From assembly GCA_946886245.1 (NCBI GenBank), contig CAMPIF010000172.1:1-8215 (forward strand): a stretch of 8,215 nucleotides of DNA. The letters run 5' to 3'. The position numbers and the translations under genes are program-made. This document shows positions 1 through 5,432 of the stretch, piece after piece (positions within the stretch are counted from its first letter, which is position 1; every line of letters starts with the position of its first letter). Under the pieces are notes generated by a model that worked only from the letters and a program-made list of their open reading frames with translations, made no database searches and was not told the DNA's origin. The DNA is from Ectopseudomonas composti (GTDB lineage Bacteria > Pseudomonadota > Gammaproteobacteria > Pseudomonadales > Pseudomonadaceae).

Positions 1-3000
1 CTGCGCTTGCAGCTGGGCGATATTCAGCTGGGCGAACTGCGTCTGGACGGCCAGGCGCAACTGAGCGATCTGCAACTGATCGCCAGCTGGAACGAGCAAG
101 GCGTGGAGCTGCAGCGTCTGGCCCTGCAGCGCGATGACCTGAGCCTGGACGTCAGTGGCCAGCTGACACCGCAGGGCGACTGGCCGCTGGCGCTGAGTGG
201 CCGTCTGCAGTTGCCGGAAGTCGATGGCAAGGCCTGGCAGGTGGCGCTGCAGGTAGGTGGCGAGTTGCAACGCAACCTGAAGATCGAGGCCGATAGCAGC
301 GGCTATCTCGACGCCCGCCTCGAAGGGCAGGTGCAGGCGCTGGCCGAGCATCTGCCCGCCGAACTGCGCCTGACTAGCCAGGATTTCCAGGCCAGCAGCG
401 CCTTGCCGCAGACGCTGCACCTGCAGGCGCTGACCTTGTCGGCAAAGGGAGATCTGAGCAGCGGCTATCGAATCGACGGTAGCGCCAATCTGCCCGCCGA
501 GCAGGCGTCGATGCCGCTGAGCTTGCGCGGACGGGTCGATGCCAGGGGCGCGGACATCGAGTTGCTGCGCATCGAGGCCGAGGATCAGCAGCACCTGCAG
601 CTCACCGGAGTGCTGGCCTGGAGCGAGGCGTTTCAGGCCGACGCCACGCTCGACTGGCTGGACTTCCCCTGGCAGCGCCTGTACCCGCTGGACCAGCCAC
701 CACCCGTGGCATTGCAGCAACTTCAGGCCGAAGTCAGCTACAGCGAAGCCAATTACCTGGGGAATTTCGCCGCGCAATTGCAGGGGCCGGCGGGGGGCTT
801 CAGCCTGAGCAGTCCGGTCAGTGGCGATCTTGAGCAGGTCAGTCTGCCGCAAGTGCAGTTGGTGGCCGGCCAGGGCCGCGCCGAGGGTGTGGTCAAGGTC
901 GGTTTTGCCGAAGGTATCGACTGGCAGGCCATGCTGCAGCTTCGTGCCCTCGACCCGGGTTACTGGCTGGCGCAGATGCCGGGCAACCTGGCCGGTCCGC
1001 TGAACAGCTCGGGCAGCTTCAATGCCGGTGCGCTGCAGGCCACGGCCGATATTGACCTCAATGGCCGCCTGCGTGGCCAGCCGGCGCAATTGCAGGTAAA
1101 GGGTGCCGGCGCTGGCGAGCAGTGGCAGCTCGAGCAGCTGCTGGTGCGCATGGGCGACAACCGGATCAGCGGCAAGGGCTCGCTGGATTCGCGTCTGCGG
1201 GGGCAGTTGGAGCTGGCCTTGCCGCGTCTTGGACAGCTCTGGCCCGGTCTGCAAGGGCAGATGCAGGGCCAGCTGTCCCTGGCCGGCACCTTGCAGGCGC
1301 CGCAAGGCCAGCTTGCGCTGAGCGGTGAGCGCCTGGCCTTTGGTGACCCCAGCCTGCGGCGCCTGCAACTGGACGCGACGCTGGATGCCCGTCAGCAGGC
1401 GCGCATCGCCTTGAACCTGCGCGGTATGCGCATCGGCGACACCTATCTTGGGCGCTTGCAGGCCGATGGCCGTGGCGATCAGCGCCGGCAGGCGCTGGAC
1501 ATCGATCTGCAAGGCCCGCTGCTGCAACTGGTCCTGGCCCTGGACGGCAACCTCAACGAGCAGGGCGATTGGCGCGGGCGCATCGCCAGTGGTCGCGTGC
1601 AGAGCGGTGGCCAGGACTGGCAACTGCAGCAGGCTGCGACTCTGGAGCGCCTGGCCAGCGGCCGCCTGAATCTCGGCGCGCATTGCTGGCAAGCCGGCGA
1701 TGCCAGCCTGTGCGGCGGGCAGCAACGGCTGATGCCGCAGCCCAGCCTGGACTGGCGCCTGGAGAATTTCCCCCTGGCCAGCCTGCAACCCTGGCTGCCC
1801 GAAGATTTCGCCTGGCAGGGGCGCCTGGATGGTCAGCTCAAGGTCGATCTACCCGAGAGCGGCCCCAATGGCCAAGTCGTGCTCGATGCCGGTGCTGGCA
1901 ATCTGCGCATTCGTCAGCCGGATGAGGAGCAGTGGCTGGATTTTCCCTACGACAGCCTGCGCCTGGACAGCACGCTGCGCCCACAGCGGGTAGAAAGCCA
2001 ACTGCGCTTCGTCAGCGCTCGCCTGGGCGAGTTGGTGTTGCAAGCGCAGATCGATCCGCGCCCGGCGCGCAAGCCGGTCAGCGGTGAGTTTCGTCTTGGT
2101 GGTTTCGATCTGGCCGTACTGCGTCCTTTCGTGCCGATGGCGGAAAAGCTTGAAGGCAAACTGCAGGGCAACGGCAGCATAACCGGCCATCTGTTGGACC
2201 CCCAGATCAATGGCCAATTGCGTCTGGATGGCGGCGAGCTGTCCGGGAGCGAACTGCCGATCAGCCTGGAGAACCTGCAGTTGCAGGCGTTGATCGCGGG
2301 CGAGCAGGTGCAGCTCTCCGGCGACTGGCGCAGCGGTGAGCAGGGGCGTGGCAATCTGCGTGGCGAACTGACCTGGGCCGAGGGGCTGAGCGGTGACCTG
2401 GCGGTGCAGGGGCAGCGCTTGCCGGTGAAGGTCGAGCCCTATGCCGAGCTGGAAGTCGAGCCCGATCTGCAATTGCAGCTGCGCGCCCAGCGTCTGGCCG
2501 TCAGCGGCAAGGTGGGTGTGCCGCGCGGCCTGATCAGCGTACGTGAACTGCCGCCTTCCACCGTCAAGGTCTCCGCTGATGCGCGGGTGGTCGGGCGTGA
2601 AGTGCCCGAGGTCGAGCAGGGCCTGGGTATCGCCATGGATGTCGATGTCGAAGTGGGGCAGGACAAGCTGGCGTTCAGCGGTTTCGGTCTGACTGCCGAC
2701 CTGCGTGGGCGTGTGCACATCGGCGATAACCTCGATACCCGCGGTGAGCTGGATCTGGTCAAGGGGCGCTATAGCGCCTACGGCCAGCGCCTGACCATTC
2801 GGCGCGCGCGCCTGTTGTTCACCGGACCTATCGATCAGCCGTTCCTCGATGTGGAAGCGATTCGCCGGGTTGACACGGTGGTGGCCGGTATTCGCCTGTC
2901 CGGCAGTGCCGAGCGGCCCAGTACCACGGTCTTCGCCGAACCGGCCATGAGCCAGGAGCAGGCGCTGTCCTATCTGGTGCTGGGCCGGCCTGTGGGGCAA

Positions 3001-3315
3001 GGTGCGGGTGACAACAGCATGCTCGGTCAGGCCGCGCTGGCGCTCGGTCTGGCTGGTAGCAGCTCCATCACCACCAGCCTGGCAAACAGCCTGGGCATTC
3101 AGGATTTCCAGCTCGACACCGAGGGCAGTGGCGTGACGACCAGCGTGGTGGCCAGCGGCAATATCACCGAGCGGCTCAGTCTTCGTTATGGCGTAGGCGT
3201 GTTCGAGCCGGCCAACACCATCGCCTTGCGTTACGAGCTGAGCCGGCGTCTTTATCTGGAAGCGGCCAGCGGCCTGGCCAGTTCGCTCGACCTGTTCTAT
3301 CGACGGGATTTCTGA
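1..3315 (+). CDS. tamB: TamB, translocation and assembly module inner-membrane subunit (5' partial)
   Basis: This is a C-terminal fragment of 1,104 codons, open from the first base (frame 1) to TGA at 3313-3315. TamB homologues are usually about 1,220-1,260 residues, so roughly 120-150 residues, including the N-terminal membrane anchor, lie upstream. The body is a long run of short alternating polar/hydrophobic strands rich in Leu, Gln and Gly, as expected for the periplasm-spanning beta-groove of the AsmA/TamB family. The last ~350 codons match the TamB C-terminal domain (DUF490), with a GPIDQPFLDVEA segment around 2824-2859 and SYLVLGRP at 2968-2991. The protein ends in amphipathic strands and a terminal Phe (FYRRDF), the part that family work places against the TamA barrel. 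The role (with TamA, outer-membrane protein assembly and/or phospholipid transport between membranes) is family knowledge. tamA is expected immediately upstream. Codons 562 and 571 of the fragment are a Cys pair. The frame is intact throughout. Confidence 0.95.
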   Translation: MRLQLGDIQLGELRLDGQAQLSDLQLIASWNEQGVELQRLALQRDDLSLDVSGQLTPQGDWPLALSGRLQLPEVDGKAWQVALQVGGELQRNLKIEADSSGYLDARLEGQVQALAEHLPAELRLTSQDFQASSALPQTLHLQALTLSAKGDLSSGYRIDGSANLPAEQASMPLSLRGRVDARGADIELLRIEAEDQQHLQLTGVLAWSEAFQADATLDWLDFPWQRLYPLDQPPPVALQQLQAEVSYSEANYLGNFAAQLQGPAGGFSLSSPVSGDLEQVSLPQVQLVAGQGRAEGVVKVGFAEGIDWQAMLQLRALDPGYWLAQMPGNLAGPLNSSGSFNAGALQATADIDLNGRLRGQPAQLQVKGAGAGEQWQLEQLLVRMGDNRISGKGSLDSRLRGQLELALPRLGQLWPGLQGQMQGQLSLAGTLQAPQGQLALSGERLAFGDPSLRRLQLDATLDARQQARIALNLRGMRIGDTYLGRLQADGRGDQRRQALDIDLQGPLLQLVLALDGNLNEQGDWRGRIASGRVQSGGQDWQLQQAATLERLASGRLNLGAHCWQAGDASLCGGQQRLMPQPSLDWRLENFPLASLQPWLPEDFAWQGRLDGQLKVDLPESGPNGQVVLDAGAGNLRIRQPDEEQWLDFPYDSLRLDSTLRPQRVESQLRFVSARLGELVLQAQIDPRPARKPVSGEFRLGGFDLAVLRPFVPMAEKLEGKLQGNGSITGHLLDPQINGQLRLDGGELSGSELPISLENLQLQALIAGEQVQLSGDWRSGEQGRGNLRGELTWAEGLSGDLAVQGQRLPVKVEPYAELEVEPDLQLQLRAQRLAVSGKVGVPRGLISVRELPPSTVKVSADARVVGREVPEVEQGLGIAMDVDVEVGQDKLAFSGFGLTADLRGRVHIGDNLDTRGELDLVKGRYSAYGQRLTIRRARLLFTGPIDQPFLDVEAIRRVDTVVAGIRLSGSAERPSTTVFAEPAMSQEQALSYLVLGRPVGQGAGDNSMLGQAALALGLAGSSSITTSLANSLGIQDFQLDTEGSGVTTSVVASGNITERLSLRYGVGVFEPANTIALRYELSRRLYLEAASGLASSLDLFYRRDF

Positions 3316-3316
3316 T

Positions 3317-3328
3317 GATCGCGCGATC
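3317..3328. repeat. Perfect 12-bp palindrome after tamB stop
   Basis: GATCGCGCGATC is exactly self-complementary and begins 2 bp after the tamB stop codon. It has no loop and no following T-run, so it is not a standard intrinsic terminator. It could be a protein-binding site, or chance in GC-rich DNA. Confidence 0.5.
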
Positions 3329-3424
3329 TCTTGCTAAATCCCTACTTGGCTGCGGGTGTATCGCCGGCGCTTCTGCGCTAGTCTGGTCGCATGGTCGGGC
3401 CGTGACCTGCCATTCGATGGACCC

Positions 3425-3438
3425 TTCGCCTCGGCGAA
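3425..3438. repeat. Short inverted repeat in the tpx leader region
   Basis: TTCGCC-TC-GGCGAA forms a small stem (five pairs around a CTCG tetraloop if the innermost pair is open) about 50 bp before the tpx start. It lacks a T-run. It may be a leader hairpin in the tpx mRNA or a chance match. Confidence 0.3.
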
Positions 3439-3477
3439 TCCCATGTCACACTTTTGCCCTTCAACTCCCTGAACGAT

Positions 3478-3482
3478 AAGGA
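3478..3482 (+). promoter_or_regulatory. Ribosome binding site deciding the tpx start
   Basis: AAGGA lies 7 nt before ATG 3490. This supports that ATG over the in-frame TTG at 3454, which would add 12 residues not found at the start of Tpx proteins. Confidence 0.8.
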
Positions 3483-3489
3483 AACTCCC

Positions 3490-3990
3490 ATGGCGCAAGT
3501 CACTCTCAAAGGCAACCCGGTGCAGGTCGATGGTCAACTGCCGCAGGCCGGCCAACAGGCGCCGGCCTTCAGCCTGGTCGCTGGTGACCTGAGCGACGTC
3601 ACCCTGGCCAGTCTGGCCGGCAAGCGCAAGGTGCTGAACATCTTCCCCAGCGTCGACACCCCGACCTGCGCCACCTCCGTGCGCAAGTTCAACGCCGAAG
3701 CTGGCCAGTTGAACAACACCGTGGTGCTGTGCATCTCCGCCGATCTGCCATTCGCCCAGGCGCGCTTCTGCGGTGCCGAAGGTCTGGACAGCGTGGTCAA
3801 CCTGTCTTCCCTGCGTGGCGCCGACTTTCTCAAGAACTACGGCGTGGCCATTGCCAGCGGCCCGCTGACCGGCCTGGCTGCTCGTGCGGTAGTCGTGTTG
3901 GATGAAAACGACAAGGTGCTGCACAGCGAGCTGGTCGGCGAAATCGCCGACGAGCCGAACTATGCAGCTGCCCTGGCCGTGCTCAAGTAA
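3490..3990 (+). CDS. tpx: Thiol peroxidase Tpx (atypical 2-Cys peroxiredoxin)
   Basis: The product has 166 residues, close to E. coli Tpx (168), and aligns along its whole length from memory. Tpx reduces hydrogen peroxide and organic, including lipid, hydroperoxides using thioredoxin. The peroxidatic site is [17 protein letters not shown], with Thr57 and the peroxidatic Cys60 (codon 3667-3669). The resolving Cys94 sits in QARFCGAEG, and a third, non-resolving Cys81 is in [11 protein letters not shown]. Arg132 in [13 protein letters not shown] matches the conserved active-site arginine. All residues needed for an intramolecular disulfide are therefore present. There is no signal peptide visible; E. 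coli Tpx was first described as periplasmic although it lacks a clear export signal, so a cytoplasmic site is more likely. The start is ATG 3490, supported by a good ribosome binding site and by family length. The gene ends just before a strong terminator and is probably monocistronic or the last cistron of a transcript. Confidence 0.97.
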   Translation: MAQVTLKGNPVQVDGQLPQAGQQAPAFSLVAGDLSDVTLASLAGKRKVLNIFPSVDTPTCATSVRKFNAEAGQLNNTVVLCISADLPFAQARFCGAEGLDSVVNLSSLRGADFLKNYGVAIASGPLTGLAARAVVVLDENDKVLHSELVGEIADEPNYAAALAVLK

Positions 3991-4009
3991 GCGGCAAGCA
4001 AAAAAACGG

Positions 4010-4034
4010 ACGGCCTGCCTCGCAGGCCGTTTTT
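4010..4034 (+). terminator. Intrinsic terminator after tpx (probably bidirectional)
   Basis: A perfect 9-bp stem, ACGGCCTGC (4010-4018) with GCAGGCCGT (4022-4030), closes a CTC loop and runs into five T residues (4030-4034). It starts 20 bp after the tpx stop. A run of seven A at 4000-4006 gives a T-run on the opposite strand, so it could also stop antisense transcription. It separates tpx from the mux operon. Confidence 0.92.
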
Positions 4035-4102
4035 ATTTGTGTACTCAGGCGAACCTTCGGGGCACTGCCAGCTCAAGAATTTATCGCGGACACAAACACT
4101 TA

Positions 4103-4134
4103 GTAACGTAAGGGGAGGGTAAAAAGCGGGTAAA
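4103..4134 (+). promoter_or_regulatory. Phased GTAAR direct repeats, CpxR-box-like
   Basis: GTAAG at 4108-4112, GTAAA at 4119-4123 and GTAAA at 4130-4134 start exactly 11 bp apart, and GTAAC at 4103-4107 abuts the first. The last two form GTAAA-AAGCGG-GTAAA. The E. coli CpxR site is described as GTAAA-N5-GTAAA, with spacers of about 4-8 tolerated, and OmpR/PhoB-type regulators bind direct repeats one helical turn apart. E. coli mdtABC, the homologous operon, is controlled by BaeSR with input from Cpx. The array ends 6 bp before the candidate -35 element, a typical activator position. Binding by CpxR specifically is inference; another OmpR-family regulator could recognise it. Confidence 0.55.
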
Positions 4135-4140
4135 TGGGCT

Positions 4141-4168
4141 TTGCTTGACGCGGGCCAGTGCTTATCGT
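4141..4168 (+). promoter_or_regulatory. Candidate sigma70-like promoter for muxAB
   Basis: TTGCTT (4141-4146) and TATCGT (4163-4168) are separated by 16 bp. The -35 matches the consensus at three positions and the -10 at four, so it is weak and would suit an activated promoter. It would start transcription near 4175, about 28 nt before the muxA ATG. TTGACG at 4145-4150 is a better -35, but nothing like a -10 lies 16-18 bp after it. Confidence 0.35.
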
Positions 4169-4202
4169 GCCGACTCCCATCAAAAGTGATATTGCGCCTG
4201 CC

Positions 4203-5432
4203 ATGTCGAATGCTTCCCCTTCCTCCTCGAATTCCTCCCGCCAATGGCTGATCGGCCTGACGCTGCTCGCCATTTTGCTTCTGCTGCTGTGGTGGTTCTG
4301 GCCGAGCGAGCCAGAAAGCCAGCAGATGGGCCGTGGTCGCTTCGGCGACATGGGCCCGGTGCCGGTACGCCTGGCCGAGGTCAGGCAGGGTGAGTTCGCC
4401 ATCGAGCTCAAGGCACTCGGCACGGTAACGTCCTACAACACGGTCAATGTGCGTTCGCGGGTCGATGGGGAACTGGTCAAGGTGCTGTTCGACGAGGGGC
4501 AGCAGGTCAAGGCCGGCGACCTGCTGGCGGTGATCGACCCACGCCCTTATCAGGTGGCCTTGCAGCAGGCGCAGGGGGCGCTGCAGGAAAACCAGGCACA
4601 GCTGAAGAATGCCGAGCTGGATCTGCAGCGCTACAAGGGCCTGTACGACGAAGACAGCATCGCCAGGCAGACCCTGGACACCCAGCAGGCGCTGGTCAAT
4701 CAGTACCGTGGCAGCCTGCAGAGCAACCAGGCCGATGTCGCCACGGCCAAGCTCAACCTCGACTTCACCCAGATTCGCGCCCCCATCGACGGTCGTCTGG
4801 GGCTGCGCCAGCTGGATGTCGGCAATCTGGTCAGCAGCGGTGATACCACGCCGCTGGTGGTGATAACCCAGGCCGATCCCATCTCGGTGATCTTCACCAT
4901 CCCCGAGGGTGACCTGCCTGCCGTGCTGCAGCGCCGCCGCGACGGCGCCACTTTGGCCGTCGAGGCCTGGGACCGTGGCGAGCGCCTGAAACTGGCCGAA
5001 GGCGTGCTGGAAAGCCTGGATAACCAGATCGACACCACCACCGGTACGGTCAAGCTCAAGGCGCGCTTCGACAACGCCGAGCAGATGCTCTTCCCCAATC
5101 AGTTCGTCAACGTGCGTCTGCGCGTTGAAACCCGCGAGGCCGCCACCATCATTCCGTCCGCTGCGGTGCAGTTCGGCACTCAGGGCACCTTCGTCTATGT
5201 CGTGGGTGACGATAACAAGGTGAGCATCCGCCCGGTCACCATCGTGGCCAGCGATGCTGAACGCAGCATGGTCAACGAGGGCGTGCAGCAGGGCGAACGG
5301 CTGGTCATGGAAGGTACCGACCGCCTGCGTGACGGCAGCGAAGTGGAGGTGGTCGACCCGACTGCCGTGCAGGAATCCGGCAGCGAAGGGCAGGGGGAGC
5401 CCAGCCGGGCCGCCGCGCGGAACGACGCATGA
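4203..5432 (+). CDS. muxA: MuxA/MdtA-type periplasmic adaptor (membrane fusion protein) of an RND efflux pump
   Basis: The product has 409 residues (E. coli MdtA has 415). It bridges the inner-membrane RND transporter and the outer-membrane channel of a tripartite drug efflux pump. A Ser-rich start is followed by one hydrophobic segment at about 15-33 (WLIGL to WWFW) that anchors it in the inner membrane; there is no lipobox Cys. A biotinyl-lipoyl-like domain is split into about 80-113 ([26 protein letters not shown]) and about 190-220 ([10 protein letters not shown]). Between them, 116-187 is an Ala/Gln-rich coiled-coil hairpin. Beta-barrel and membrane-proximal domains follow, and an acidic/polar tail ends the protein. 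ATG 4203 is preferred to the in-frame GTG at 4158, which adds 15 atypical residues and lies upstream of the candidate -10. The Shine-Dalgarno signal at ATG 4203 is poor. The 3' end overlaps muxB by 4 bp. MuxA is chosen over other adaptors because the adjoining transporter is MdtB-like. Confidence 0.92.
   Translation: MSNASPSSSNSSRQWLIGLTLLAILLLLLWWFWPSEPESQQMGRGRFGDMGPVPVRLAEVRQGEFAIELKALGTVTSYNTVNVRSRVDGELVKVLFDEGQQVKAGDLLAVIDPRPYQVALQQAQGALQENQAQLKNAELDLQRYKGLYDEDSIARQTLDTQQALVNQYRGSLQSNQADVATAKLNLDFTQIRAPIDGRLGLRQLDVGNLVSSGDTTPLVVITQADPISVIFTIPEGDLPAVLQRRRDGATLAVEAWDRGERLKLAEGVLESLDNQIDTTTGTVKLKARFDNAEQMLFPNQFVNVRLRVETREAATIIPSAAVQFGTQGTFVYVVGDDNKVSIRPVTIVASDAERSMVNEGVQQGERLVMEGTDRLRDGSEVEVVDPTAVQESGSEGQGEPSRAAARNDA
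5419..5432 (+). promoter_or_regulatory. Start region of muxB with ATGA stop-start overlap
   Basis: The muxB ATG (5429-5431) overlaps the muxA TGA (5430-5432) in an ATGA junction. Only a weak GGAA (5419-5422) precedes it by 6 nt, so muxB is probably translated by coupling to muxA, keeping adaptor and transporter in proportion. Confidence 0.75.

Larger units (their letters stand above)
3316..3489. other. Intergenic region between tamB and tpx
   Basis: This 174-bp gap is less GC-biased than its flanks. It holds a 12-bp palindrome beside the tamB stop, a short hairpin at 3425-3438 and the tpx ribosome binding site. No U-tract terminator follows tamB, so readthrough into tpx is possible. I found no convincing sigma70 promoter: TAGTCT at 3379-3384 could serve as a -10 element, but no good -35 lies 16-18 bp upstream. 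A 54-codon open frame runs from ATG 3315 to TAA 3479. Its third-position G/C is about half (28 of 54 by hand count), unlike the neighbouring genes, so I do not call it a gene. Confidence 0.6.

Noticed and set aside
1849..3000. A 383-codon open frame on the - strand opposite tamB
   Set aside because: It is a mirror of the tamB frame with the same His/Gln/Arg-rich composition, no family resemblance and no start context.
3334..3924. A 196-codon open frame on the - strand opposite tpx
   Set aside because: tpx on the + strand has all catalytic residues and a good ribosome binding site; the reverse frame shows no motif.
4051..4077. Possible AlgU/sigma-E-type promoter (GAACCT, 16 bp, TCAAG)
   Set aside because: The -35 has only one mismatch to GAACTT, but the -10 agrees poorly with TCTGA, so the match is not convincing.
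4111..4148. A strong Shine-Dalgarno-like AGGGGAGGG followed by ATG at 4134
   Set aside because: The reading frame is only four codons (MGFA, then TGA), the spacing is too long, and the segment is better explained as part of the GTAAR repeat array.
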